This document shows positions 49,801 to 61,167 of a stretch of DNA of 64,000 nucleotides, piece by piece. Position 1 is the first letter of the stretch. Every line of letters starts with the position of its first letter. Location of the stretch: the NCBI GenBank assembly GCA_013396635.1, contig WBMW01005920.1:174118-238117 (forward strand). The letters are read 5' to 3'. The DNA comes from Penelope pileata. Taxonomy: Eukaryota > Chordata > Aves > Galliformes > Cracidae. The position numbers and the translations under genes are program-made. A model generated the notes under the pieces. That model was not told the DNA's origin, made no database searches, and was given only the letters and a program-made list of their open reading frames with translations.

Positions 49801-52649
49801 TGAAACCCAGGAAAAACTCCTAGGTGCACCTTAACAAGCTTTTTATAATGAAGAATCACTTGGCAGCCTGGGTTCCTTTTATGGACCTCATGAAGTACAG
49901 TAAGCCTTACCATCTGCTGCACCCTCTAATTACGAATGAGAAAAGGACACTTTTCCCTGCAGCACCACACAAAGAAATATGATTTGGATGTGTATGTTAC
50001 TTATCCAATGAAACATACATCTGTTGTATTCTCATATTTTAGACACAAATCTGGGAGGAGGCACAAATAGCCTTGCCTGAGAATGTACATTCTTTTCGCT
50101 GTACTGGCACACATGTAGTCTTACTATTGGATAAACCTTCCACAATTTCTTTTCCGTGTTTTTCTCTACTTAAGTCAGTTTTCTTGTGATCTGCCCCTGT
50201 GTTTATTTGTGAAGTAAAAAGAGTGGGTTGAAATGCTCTTTTACAGATTTAAGATTACTTCAGCAAAAACAAGTCAGACCTGGGAAGTCTTTGGCCTTCT
50301 TTTGAAAAACAGTGTCTAGAGAGAGACCAAGGGAGAGGCAAAATAAATCACAGCCTTTTCCAGATATTTTAGCTTTTCTCTGGCTTCGTTGTGACTACAG
50401 AAGGGTGGAAAACCTCTTATATTCCCGTAACCTGAGGAAAAGAAAAGAGGTTTGGCCCTCTTCTACCTATCTCCTGTGTGTGCAGAAGGGGTGCTGTGTC
50501 AGAGTGAGAAAGAGAAACAGCAGAGGGAAGGACACTGCGCTGCCTGCCCATCATCCTCCATCTGACCCGTCTCTTTGAAATAGAAGCAGAGATGTACATT
50601 TTTCTTGGGGGCTGAGGGTAAGAAGGCAGCACTGTGACCTCCATGATAAGTGGTGTCATCTCATTTTATCCAAGCTAGAATCATGCAACAGGTCTGGATT
50701 CAGTCAGATAGGAGGTCTGCTAGTCACCAAGTAGGTCCCTGTGATATAGCAGGTCCAGAGGCAACTCAGTGGTCTAGACCAGCCAGTACCTGGCTGGACA
50801 TAGGTGTACGATGAAGCTCAAGCAGGGACCACAAGTGAGGACCTGAGCTTAAACATGAATTGGGAGTGATGATAGAGAAGACTGCCAAAGTGGTTTCTCC
50901 TAGGTCACAGCAGCCTGCTCAACAAGACCACCCAACCACACCATGTCAGAGCTGGCCATGGTCCCAGGCAGTCTGACTTCCAGACTTTGGAGGGACACGG
51001 AGCCTGACACTCAGAGAAATACGTGAAGGTTTTCTCTGCTACTCTTCCAGTGGGACAAGCTAACAGAAATGTAGCTGGATCCAAAGGAGGATTCTTGTGC
51101 AGCTGTGAGGAAAGTATATTGTTACTCATTGGCAATGAAAATTTGAAATGAAAAATGAGTGGAACTGCAAGAAGAGATGAATGTGCCTCTGCATTTTCTC
51201 TGATTCAAGTCATATTAATGCTAGAGAAGAAACTGTTCTGTGTTGCTGAGTATGTTAAGGGCACACTGCTTTCAGTCCGTTCCCACATCAAAATCCAAGC
51301 ATATCTGAATTGCAAACTTCTAAAAAAAGTTATACACCTGTTGAACCTGCTGTTTTACAGGTTGATTTCAGTTCAGGAGATGATGAATGAGACCTGATCT
51401 TACCGGTAACATGGCTTATAGCACCGTACCAAGGCAAAGAGTAGCTGCCATAACAAGAACTCTAGCTTGTGGGCAAACAAGAGCAGATGCGTTAAAGGCA
51501 TTGAGTCATGATTCAAAGATTTCAGGTGTCTTATAACAGAAAGGCAAACACAATCCACTTCAAAGAGCATATACTATTGATGCTAAAATATGCTTTGGGA
51601 CCAAATAAATTAACGAACTCAGCAAACTTGAGGAACCTTTCTAATACTCTGATTTTTCCTTTAGCTTGCTTAGCTTTCCACAGTAAGGGCAAAGGTGCCT
51701 TCTTTGTGTCTGCTTGCTGACTTTGTATGAGCCTACTTTCCTTTCAAAAGCTGAGGAATTACAGATCCTTAACTCCTGACTATAAAATATCTTACGTTTT
51801 CTCTTGACTTACTACTCCTCTTCCTCACGTCAGAATCTAACAATCAGACTATGGTCAAAGATGCAGTGTTGCAAAATTGTGCTTCATGTGACATGTTATC
51901 GGGCTTAGCTGTGCACTGTGCTAATGAGTAATGGCTCTCTCTACTTGCAGACTGAAAAATCCAAATATTATCCATTATATATGTGCAGAAAAGGCTCCCT
52001 GATTCGACTCTAAGAAAGTACCAGTTGGCATGGCTATATGAGACAACTCCTTATAGATTGGCATATAAATTTTATTTACTTGAATTTACTGTAGATGCAA
52101 AAAGGAATCTGATCTCTAGACTAGTAACCTCTGGGCTTTGGGACCAAGGGTCCTTAGTGGCACTGGAGGAATATGAACAACTTGTAACTCAGTTATGTGA
52201 TAAAAAAAAAAAATTCTTTTTAAAAAATCTCCATGGGGCAAATCTGATATTTGTTTGTTGTTTGCTTGTTTATTTTTTGGCAAAGCAAACAAATAGACAT
52301 GAAAAATATTTCTATGTTAACCTGGACTCTTTTCTTTAACCTGTTTGAATAAAAGCATAATTTTGGGGTCATCTGGATTTCGAAAATTCCTTTTTTCTTC
52401 ACTTAATTTGACACTGAAGGATTGAATTATTTTGCTCACACACACGGAGAAAAAGAATAGGTACAAAATAGAAAGTGCCAGAGCTCACTGGAGTTAATAT
52501 AAACAGGAGATAGAAAGATAGTAAAAAACATTCCAAAAGTGCACTACTAAGAAAAGGAAGTCATGAGCAAATCCCAGTGAGAAGACAAAACTATTATCAG
52601 ATATTGGGAAAAAATGAGTGTTTAAGTGCCTTTTTTGCTTCAATTTATC
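46886..52649. other. Unique intergenic DNA
   Basis: This is the longest stretch here without a recognised element. Simple runs include poly-C near 47708-47718 and poly-T near 48521-48535. Frames at 49063-49338, 50312-50578 and 51983-52339 have no recognisable domains. Confidence 0.5.
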
Positions 52650-53276
52650 TAACCAGGATAAATGCAGCCAGATGGCTAACACAATGAACATCGGTGACAG
52701 ATGGGTAAGTGCTCTAACTAGCATCAGAAAAAAACAAGTTACAGATGCTTGTGAATTGGCAGGGCCTGATGAAACTCACCCTGGAATACGTAACGAGGTA
52801 GCTGAGACTGTCCCTGCTTCTTCAATGATACAGAGAGTGGATGAGGTTCCAGAAGATGGGAAGGGATAATCATAGTCATGTTTTTAAAAGAGAAAAGAGA
52901 AGAGAAGCAGGAAGGGAGAAGGAGGACCAAGAGAATCACTGAGCAATGTTAACTTCTGAACCAGAGAAATACAAATAAGCAATTCATTTAAGAACAGCAG
53001 AAAATATCTCTTGAAAAGAATAAACCAAACCAAATTAGCCTAGTTATCTTTTGTGACGTCATGGAACGGAGAATAAAGAGGCAGTTATAAATAACGTGTC
53101 TTTGATAAAGCTTTTGGTATTGTCTCAAATGACGGTTTCCAAAACAACCAGGAAATACAGCCTAGAGGTATCCACTACAAAGCAGACATGTGGCTTGTGG
53201 AAAAAACACAGTCATGGTAATTACCATCAGCTTGTGATCAAATTGTGAGAATGGACCTCATGGGGTTCTCCTAGGT
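52650..53276 (+). mobile_element. Ancient CR1 LINE, ORF2 linker and RT 5' half
   Basis: GGCAGGGCCTGATGAAACTC, ACCCTGGAATACGTAACGAG and GAAGATGGGAAGGGATAATC correspond to the CR1 stretch just before the RT (translated GPDETHPGIRNEVAETV). TTAACTTCTGAACCAGAGAA and GATAAAGCTTTTGGTATTGT correspond to the first RT motifs. The order fits old amniote CR1 elements. Frames are broken. The element is cut at 53276 by an LTR and resumes at 53794. Confidence 0.8.
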
Positions 53277-53793
53277 TGTTATGGTCTGAGCTGGCAGGCC
53301 TGGAAACACCATACAGCCTATCGCTCACCCTCTCCCTCCTCCCAGCTGGGATGAGGGAGAGAAGCGAGAAATAAGGTAGAACTTGTGGGTTGAGATAAGA
53401 ACTATTTACTAACAGAAAAATAGAGTAAAATAACAGTAATGATAATTATGTACAAAACAAGTGATTGTATGAAGCAATCACTCACCGACCGCGACTGATG
53501 CTTAGCCAATCCCCATGCAAATGGGCCCTCCCAGCTCACTTCCCTTCCTTATATTACATGGTGTCATATGGTATGGAATATCCCTTTGGTCAGTTTGGGT
53601 CAGCTGCCCCATTCTTGTCCCCTCCCGGCTCCCTGCACCCTTCCCTAGCCTCTTCACTCACCTGGCAGAGACATACAAATGTCCTTGGTTCTGTTCAGCA
53701 CTGCCGGGTGTTATCAGCCTTGTTTTCTTTCTTGAACCAAAACACAGCTTTGTAGCAAACAAAGAAAGAAAGTTTCAGTTAGAAACTAAGACA
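53277..53793 (-). mobile_element. Solo LTR of an avian ERVL-class endogenous retrovirus, intact edges
   Basis: This 517-bp LTR has TG...CA edges (TGTTATGG at 53277, AAGACA ending 53793) and a perfect 5-bp target duplication TAGGT at 53272-53276 and 53794-53798. Five bases is the size usual for ERVL. Landmarks shared with the LTR at 3358: AACTTGTGGGTTGAGATAAG, TACAAAACAAGTGAT, CATATGGTATGGAATATCCC, GGTCAGCTGCCCC. The sense strand is minus. There the TATA region is the weak GTAATATAAGG (about 53548-53558). No internal viral genes remain. Confidence 0.92.
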
Positions 53794-54000
53794 TAGGTTT
53801 ACTCCCGAGTCTGGATATATGCAGCATTTTCATCTATGGTCTGAGCAATGAAATAGAGAATACTCATATTGACTATGCAGGTAGTACCCAAGCATATTGA
53901 GTGGAGGATGGAATCACTTCGCATGACAGGAGTGATTAACAGCAGATCCTCAATATCTGGAATATGATTAGGAGACATGGGGCTGGAAGGATATGGATTC
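53794..54000 (+). mobile_element. Ancient CR1 LINE, RT region, continuation after the LTR
   Basis: GCAGCATTTTCATCTATGGT followed by CTGAGCAATGAAATAGAGAA matches the old CR1 'caacatcttcatcaatgatctggaagaaggaatagag' segment, that is, the RT block leading to the FADD motif. It continues the sequence interrupted at 53276: GGTTCTCCTAGGT plus TTACTCCCGAG corresponds to the 'ccacagggttc...gtcctg' RT block. This joins both halves as one element. Confidence 0.7.
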
Positions 54001-54019
54001 AATCCATCTCCCTTCCAGA

Positions 54020-54265
54020 AAGTGTGCTGAGTTGTCTGCTACCTTTTTTGACTACTGGAAGTCTCTGGTGAGGGAGACTCCATAATCTCTCCAAACAATT
54101 AAGTTCAATGTTGCACTACACTTACTGTTAAAAAAAATTCCCAAATGTCTCACTTTAGAGTTTGCTGCAGCTGAAGATTATTGCTTCTTGATTTATCCAG
54201 AAGAAAACTGTAGGCTGTTTACTCTTCTTGCAGCATGTTTTCCTGTGTTACAAGATGGTGCAGAG
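54020..54265 (-). mobile_element. Ancient CR1 LINE, ORF2 end (opposite orientation)
   Basis: GACTCCATAATCTCTCCAAA, CAATTAAGTTCAATGTTGCA and TTCCCAAATGTCTCACTTTA, then ATTGCTTCTTGATTTATCC, match the reverse-complemented C-terminal end of old CR1 ORF2 ('gattccacaacctccctaggcaatctattccagtg'). It is therefore a different insertion from the plus-strand one ending at about 54000. Its right boundary is unclear. Confidence 0.55.
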
Positions 54266-54508
54266 GTGCAACTGAGCTGGTTGGTTTTACTGGTTGATCT
54301 TACGTAGTCTAGTCAACTGTTTCTGCTTCAGTGTAGTACATTGTATTCCTTCTCACCAAATGCCATCCTCTTGTTTTTCTAGCCCATGTCTCCAGGTTGT
54401 CAATATCAATTTAAATCATTTTTGTTTTCATTGTTTTTGGTTTTCTGACGTAGTATTTCAAGTCCTCTTCCTAGTGTAACCTGTAGTCACAAACACTTAT
54501 ATAACAGT

Positions 54509-54557
54509 ATGATAAATAGTGGTCTTTTCCAACCTTAATGATTCTATGATTCTATGA
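54509..54557 (+). mobile_element. CR1 LINE 3' stub
   Basis: GGTCTTTTCCAACCTTAATG followed by ATTCTATGATTCTATG is the terminal 50 bases of a CR1 with two tail units. It is the same end type as the minus-strand fragment at 8285-8357. Confidence 0.9.
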
Positions 54558-54649
54558 AATCTTATACTGACACATACAAAAATGAAAATCATATGTAGCT
54601 CAGAAACAGCAATGTTCTGTCACTCAGCTTGTCACCGAAGGTGTGGTAA

Positions 54650-54985
54650 TACTCTTCAAATGAGGCGTGGATCAGTAACAAAGGATCCAGAAAGGAGTAA
54701 TGAGAGAGATCAGAGGTCTTATCTGGGATGTTTAAAAGAACTGTAGCTGTTAAACAGAGAGACCAGCAGACTTAGAGGAGAGCGTCTTCAAGCATGCAGA
54801 AGGCTATGCCAACAGCAAAGTGATAGGCTCAGGCAGTAGGTCAGAAGCAATGAGCTCTACTGAGGTTAGACATCAAGAAATACTTTGTGTTGGAAAAAGC
54901 AACTGAGCACTGGCATAGATTTTCTGAGGGAGGCTGTGGAATCTGTATTAACAGTGGCATTAAGATCAGTGAGAGTAATAGCTAC
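54650..54985 (+). mobile_element. Ancient CR1 LINE, ORF2 C-terminal end
   Basis: GGATCCAGAAAGGAGTAATG, CAGAGAGACCAGCAGACTTA, GTTAGACATCAAGAAATACT and TCTGAGGGAGGCTGTGGAAT follow the order of the CR1 ORF2 end. They correspond to the RRATRMIRG, LEKRRL, RLDIRKKFF and LPREVVDA regions of the young copy. The sequence is strongly decayed and no tail is found. Confidence 0.65.
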
Positions 54986-56629
54986 TGAGAACAGTTTAAG
55001 AGAGATCCTTTCTTGGAGAGGAATATAATCTGCAGAATTTAGAGCTCCTAATAAAAATTTTAGAAAAACACCTAAGCATTTAAGATTTTTTCCCCCTATC
55101 GTACATCTTCCTGACTTTGATCCTAATTCAGAAAGAGCAATTGACACTTTGATTTTGTAAATTTTGGTAACACTTGGAAAAAAAACAACACAAAAAACCA
55201 ATCAAAACTAGTTAAGACTTAAATCTATACTATCCTCATTTTAAAGAGATAAATAATCTACAAATAAGTATTGTTCAAAAACCTTTTGTCTGATGGTATA
55301 TGATGTAAGCGATGTGATCCTAGACATTGGTATGGCTTCTCTCCTCGAGTGTAGCCTGGGCTGAATGGAACTCATTTCTCAAATGAACACAGAAACTGAA
55401 CTATCTTCTCTGTTTTGGAATAAATGTAGCCTTCAGAAGTATTCGGGTCACTTACTGTTCCATTTACATCACACCTGGACTACAGAAGCTAGTACATCAG
55501 TCAGCAGGACAAACTTTTTTTATCAATGAATGCCTTAAAAAAGCCTAACTGAATTGTAATGAATGCTCTACATCAGCTAAAAGCATAGTATTAGCTAAAA
55601 TAACAACTACACCCACACACATAGGCTTTTTAAGCATGTTTTCTACAGTATAAGTAGTCTCATAATCTAAATATTTTTATCAGTTATTTTTGCATTTGAA
55701 ATGAAACAAACGTTTGTGGAGTAGTAATTTTGTATTATCAGATTTAAAAGTAACTCTCAGAACGCACGAGAAACATCTGCTCCTCCTGAATGCAAATAAG
55801 AGATGGATTTGTTTCAGTGGGCGAAACATCCTTGTAGTAACTGAGCATGCATCAATGTGCACAGCACTCTCGCCTTAATGTGATCAGCACAGGTTCTCAT
55901 TGTAAACAGCTGAATTAGAAAAATGTGATGAAATCTAAGTTGACAGCAAAAACATCCAGTACTATAAGGAAATGTTATTACACAGCTTTTGCATTTCCTT
56001 GCTTTCCTTTTAATAACATGTTGTTTGTTTGCACATAACCACCGTCTTATAAAATAAGATTTGAAAGCTCTTATAGATGATGAGTAAACTTTTTCTGCAG
56101 CAGTTAGTTGAATTTTCCATCTTTTTTTTTTTTTTTTAATTGAACAAGTACACAAACAAAGGATACAACATAACAAGATTTAAACCAGTCTCTGTCCTCT
56201 GAAGTACAATTCCAGAGGCTTTACGGAAGAGATCAAACTCTGAACGTATTGCTCAGTTTGCTTTTTCTCCCACTTTTCCTAATCATAATTTGAACTATAT
56301 AGCTGGGAGAGTAGTTTATCCAAAGTTAAGCAGTCTTTCTCATGTATAAGTATTTTTGTTCTTTCAGAGTACAAATTTTCCCTGCTTCACTGATATGTCG
56401 TTTGTGTTGCACAGGTAAAGTTGTCCATGTGACTAGAGACTGAAACTTCAGCTTTCATTAAAATAAAATGTTGTTTTTAGATACTCTGTCACTGAAATAC
56501 GAGATGTATGGGCTAATGTATTGATGGATTACATCTATATGAAATCTTACAGGGTAAACAGCGATCTGAATCCTGATTTGCTGTACAGCAAGAAGTATAC
56601 AAGAGCAAGCTGCCAGTAGAGAACCAAGC

Positions 56630-56900
56630 AAAGTACAGTCATTAGTTGCTTGTTCATTTATCTAATGCACAACCTCAGCTGCATTTGCACAACAGCACAT
56701 TCGTGTAATATGCAGCTTGAGATTGACAACTTGAATGAAATCTCATCAAGATCCTGGTTCCCCTCTTCATGATATCATTCAGTTTGCAAAATGCGTTTAG
56801 GAATTAATTCTTAATATTCAGACATTTTTAAGCTTTGGAGTTCTCTTAACTCCAAAGGAACTAATTTTTAAGAATCTTCATTAATGACTTCAACTACTAA
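56630..56900. promoter_or_regulatory. Candidate conserved noncoding element
   Basis: A non-repetitive block with TTTATCTAATGCACAACC, TAGGAATTAATTCTTAATAT and TCATTAATGACTTCAAC, plus a small perfect hairpin (CTTTGGAGTT at 56833-56842 pairing with AACTCCAAAG at 56848-56857). Homeodomain-type sites and the absence of open frames suggest a regulatory element. Conservation is not testable here. Confidence 0.2.
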
Positions 56901-57219
56901 ATTGATTTTACCTAAATCTTTTGTACTTTAAACTTATATAATAAATCATATTAACAACTTTGTAGAAGATTATTAAGAAACAGTTTCATTTTCTGCTTTT
57001 TTAAATTATTATTTTATTTTATTTTTTTCCCCATGATATTGATTCTGCTTTTGTCTGCAAAAATGGCTTTAGAGAGTTTCAAAAAAGCAATGGTATGTCT
57101 CAATTGTCACTAAGTCTTCTTACCAATGTGAGGAGAGATATTTGTAGTTCTCATTAGCATATTTAAAATGAATAAAATCCCTTTATGTTCCCACTTGAAC
57201 TTTTGTAAGGATTTGCAGC

Positions 57220-57370
57220 AACTTAAAGAAATGAATAAGCAGTTGAGTGGCTGATAGGAAGGAATCACTGCAGTTCACTTTGCAAATGAGCCCACCTGTC
57301 AGGGGAGCTCTGCAGGAAATTGCCCTCAATTTTCATATAGGACTTTGGCAAAAGAGTATCAGGTGAGTCA
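57220..57370. promoter_or_regulatory. Weak candidate conserved noncoding element
   Basis: A balanced-composition, non-repetitive patch around CACTTTGCAAATGAGCCCAC and CTGTCAGGGGAGCTCTGCAG in AT-rich DNA. The basis is its contrast with the flanks only. Confidence 0.15.
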
Positions 57371-58509
57371 TGAGAAAAGTCTTTTCTGAGTCTGCCAGCT
57401 TGTGTAATATCAGGGGTAAGAACTAAACAGAGACTTGTGAAGAATTATACAGAGAATTAGAAGTGGAAGATGAGAAACCTGAATTTCACTTCAGAGGTGA
57501 GAAAAACTCCTTGGAATATTTCTAAAGTATATGTGTGAGCCAAAACACAAGTCGTAGTCCTCATATCAATGATGCTATCTAAACAAACTGAAGCAAAGAT
57601 TGGATAATCAACTGAAAAAATTTTGGTAGGTAACTGGCTAAATGAAACAGGTTTTGAACTAATATGTTTTCAGTAAGGCAGAAAAGCAGAGTGGATTTTT
57701 AAAATAGATCTGAAAAAAAATCACTGTAATTTTTTTTTTTTAAAAAAATATATTTGGATACTAAGAAGTATATAAAATGCTGGAGTTAGAAGTCTTATGT
57801 TAAACCTAGTGGGGTGAGGTTTTCCAGCTGGTGGTTTGTTGGTTTTGAGCTGTGTATTATTATTATTATTATTTTTACTATTTTCTTCCTTATTGGACTA
57901 TACAGTGTGTTCAGACAGTATATGCTTATATAATACATTAATATATTCTAGCAGTTATGTTTATAAACAGATGCAAGTGTCTGGCAGGATAGATCATTAT
58001 TTTGGGGCTCAGATGTTATTAATTAACACCAGGAATGCTGTGAAATAAGCTTGAAATCAGACCTCCTCCCTCCTGATGCATGTGAATGGTTAAGTGCTTT
58101 TCCTTTCAAATATTAATAGAAGGAACTCCTTTTCTCGCTACACTGAGAAGCAGTATGAATAATCAGTAAGTAATTACTGAAAATATGTTTGGATGCTAAA
58201 AATCCATAGAAAACTCAGAAAAATGACATGTTTTTTTTCCTTTCACAGTCTCTGATTTTATTTGGCAGAAGGTTGCAAGGCTCTAAATATGCTGAACAAA
58301 ATCAGTATCTAAAATGTCTTAAAAAAGAAGTCACAATCTTATTTATTTATTTTTCTGGTATTTCAGGTTCTGTTTATTTTTTTGTCTTTTTATTTACAAT
58401 TTTGTAGGTAATATGATATGACAGAGAGATGCTCTGTTCAGAGGGGTCCTGCCAAATTTATAGCAGTTCAACTATTCTGTCAACAGATATGAAATGTGTT
58501 GCTCTGTGT

Positions 58510-59215
58510 AGACAAGAATGTACAATCTATTGTACTGGATCAGAACAAAGGCTTCTTTAGCCCGGTATCCTGCCTGGTGATACCTTGGTGAAGGTGCTTA
58601 GAAAGGCATTGAAAGCAAAGACTGAACACTGCAGTCCTTCCAGATTCCAGCAAATACCTGTCAGGGACTACCTGAGCTGCTCTCAAGTCAGTATTGCCAA
58701 ACAACCCTAATAGATTTCTTTTCCATGAGGCTTTTGGAACTCAATTGTAAGTTTGTCCCTAAAGGCATCTTCCGGTGTTATTATGTTCCAAATCTGATTA
58801 ATATATTTTATTTAAAAAAGAACTAAATGTCTTTTTTTAATTGTTGTTGTTTTGATTTAAAACTTCTGCTTGAAAATAGTCCCCTAGACACAGGAGATAT
58901 GAATAAGGAATCATTTCTCACCCTTCATATTTGGATGCTGTGAATCTCAATGGTTTTCTAAATCAGAGATTACTATTTTAGCCTCTCTCTTCACACAAAC
59001 TGTTTTATCCTTGTCCCTGATAAATTTTGTTGCCCTTTCCTTATTGCTGTGGAAGCCTACTATACCCTTTTCAAGATGGGATGACTGGAAATGTGCACAG
59101 GTTGCAAAATGTGTGCCATCTATGTTTGTATACTGAGATATAGTAGTATTTTTAGTTTTCAGTAATTCCTCATGTTGCTATAATATTGTTTGAATTCCAA
59201 GTTTGATTTTTTTTC
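58510..59215 (-). mobile_element. Ancient CR1 LINE, 3' UTR and ORF2 end (about 0.7 kb)
   Basis: GGATCAGAACAAAGGCTTCT and TTAGCCCGGTATCCTGCCTG mark the 3' UTR. AGCAAATACCTGTCAGGGAC, TAGATTTCTTTTCCATGAGG, TTTGTTGCCCTTTCCTTATT and TTTTCAAGATGGGATGACTG continue in the order of reverse-complemented reptile/bird CR1 (the last two match 'tttgttgcccttctctg' and 'tttttgagatggggcgacc'). This is the longest of the ancient copies here in one piece. Frames are lost. Confidence 0.85.
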
Positions 59216-61167
59216 CTCTTCCCATGTAAAATTATCTGCAGTGACCTGATGGTCTTTCACATGCAATAATAACAACTTTAGAGACCCTTGCTGCACAGAG
59301 ATGTAAGGATGCTTTTCTTGAAGTGCGTTTCTCTGTGTACGCTACACCTAAGTGGGATTTCCTGTCTTCCCTTTGTGTGCTCTTCCTCTCACTAATGCTG
59401 TCATGTGAATGTGGCAAGGAGATAAGAGGAAAACTTTCTTGACAAAAGAGCTTCAGGACTCTTCCTCATTGCTCAAGAATATTGCTTAAGGAATAGCTAA
59501 AGTAGTTCTTTGTAGCAGGCCAATTTTATTCATCATTACCTGCAGTACTCTCCTATCAAGTGCTACCTGTCAGGAAAGTTTTCAAAGTTCATAAAGATCC
59601 TCTGATATGGAAGCACGCCATCATGCTGTTTTGCTACACCTTCCTTTCCTGAACTCCTGAGAAGTTGTCTGTCAGAGCAACTGCACCTGAATTTGGAAAA
59701 GCTCAAAAATTAACAAGGCATCACTGTATGAATGAGGACCTCTTCTGGCTGTTTCCACGAGCTTTCCTCATCAAGAACCACACTGAAAATATCTGGGTCA
59801 GAAAAGTGCAGCTGAAGATAACACTGCTTACAAAAATGATACTATAATAATCCTTTACCCAGTTTTCACGCTTTTTAAATGGATGTGTGAGTGGTATGTA
59901 TTATCTGAATATTTAATATGCTTGGTTTTCAAGGCAACATGCATTTTGTGGCTAGTTTTAACACCTCAGATGTTAGTTTCTTTGCTTTCTTTATTGTAGT
60001 AGCTGATGTAAGGCACTAGCTGTGCAGAACACTTACAGAATTGGAAGGCAGTGACCTGTGAAAACCAGCTAGCAATAGCCTGCTCAGAGATAAAAACAAG
60101 AAACAAAATCAAACCTCCCATCTTATGTATTATCTGCAGGAAAACATGATTTATGTGCAAAAACATGTATTCTTTTCTTACCTATTGAATTTCCCAGGAT
60201 GTAAATGTGTTATTATAAAGCAGTTGCAGAAGGAAAATCACGGAACAGACCAAATTTGCTTTTCTTTTTGGATTTGTTTATTGTATTAGTCCCAAGTGCC
60301 AAACAAGCCATGTTAAGTGTAGTTGTACTGACTTTATGTGACTAAATCACTTTGTTGCCTCAAAATAGAGCTATTTATGAAAGTAAGTGAAGCAGGATTT
60401 TGTCCATTATTTATCCCTTCAGTGCCGCCCAGAAGTCAAACATACATCTGTTAAGCATCATTCAAAAATTGTTAGCACAATTTAGTTGGACACTTCTATA
60501 ATGAACCAGTGACAGATGGTGGTGTGGGAGTATGGTGTTTAAAAGTCCTACATGTCCTGTGCAGGCAAAGCAACCTGTGTTTAAGGAGCTCTATTCCAGA
60601 AACTCGTGAGTTTTCAACCTGAGGATTTTCTGATGAGTTGCAATTTCTCTTTTCCTTCCAGCTGCAGATTGATTAGTACACTGAATACTCCTTTATGAAA
60701 GTTCACATTTCCCTTCAAAGAGTGAATCACACAGGGCGTAATTTTCTTAGTTTACAGGCTATTGTTGTAGTTTGCTATTGACAGTGTTAGAGCACCCAAA
60801 AGCTCAAAGAGATTCTGAAATACTTTGTGCTGAGCATCATTCATTGAATAAGACAATAAAGTCACTCAATATAAGGAACAATGGACGCAAATGAGTAAGA
60901 TATTTTGTGTTATATTATATATTGTATTTATTGTATATGTTGTATATATGTATTTTAGCGTATAATATTATATTTTGTTATGATATTCCTTAGCATATTT
61001 CTTATAAAGTCCTCATACGACGAGGGAAAGACTTGTCAACATTCCCCATCAATTAAAAAGCAGTAAAAAATGCAAATAGTTGAGTCTGTTTCTGTATAGT
61101 AAGTATTAATATGTATTAACAACTGTCCAAACGAATCCATGGATGCAAGAAACCTGTTACAAGTTAT
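59216..61167. other. Unique intergenic DNA
   Basis: Nothing is recognised except the AT microsatellite at 60905-60985. A non-repetitive patch at 60600-60830 looks unremarkable but is free of repeats. Confidence 0.5.
60905..60985. repeat. AT-rich microsatellite (TATAT/TATTG type)
   Basis: Irregular repetition of TATATT, TGTATTTATTGTATATGTTG and TATAATATTATATTTTG. It is degenerate and not a pure dinucleotide run. Confidence 0.8.

Larger units (their letters stand above)
54986..58509. other. Unique AT-rich intergenic DNA
   Basis: No gene is recognised. It includes poly-T at 56122-56137, an (ATT)n run at 57854-57871 and two weak candidate regulatory stretches (56630-56900, 57220-57370). A 120-codon minus frame at 55814-56176 has no recognised domain. 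Confidence 0.5.
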
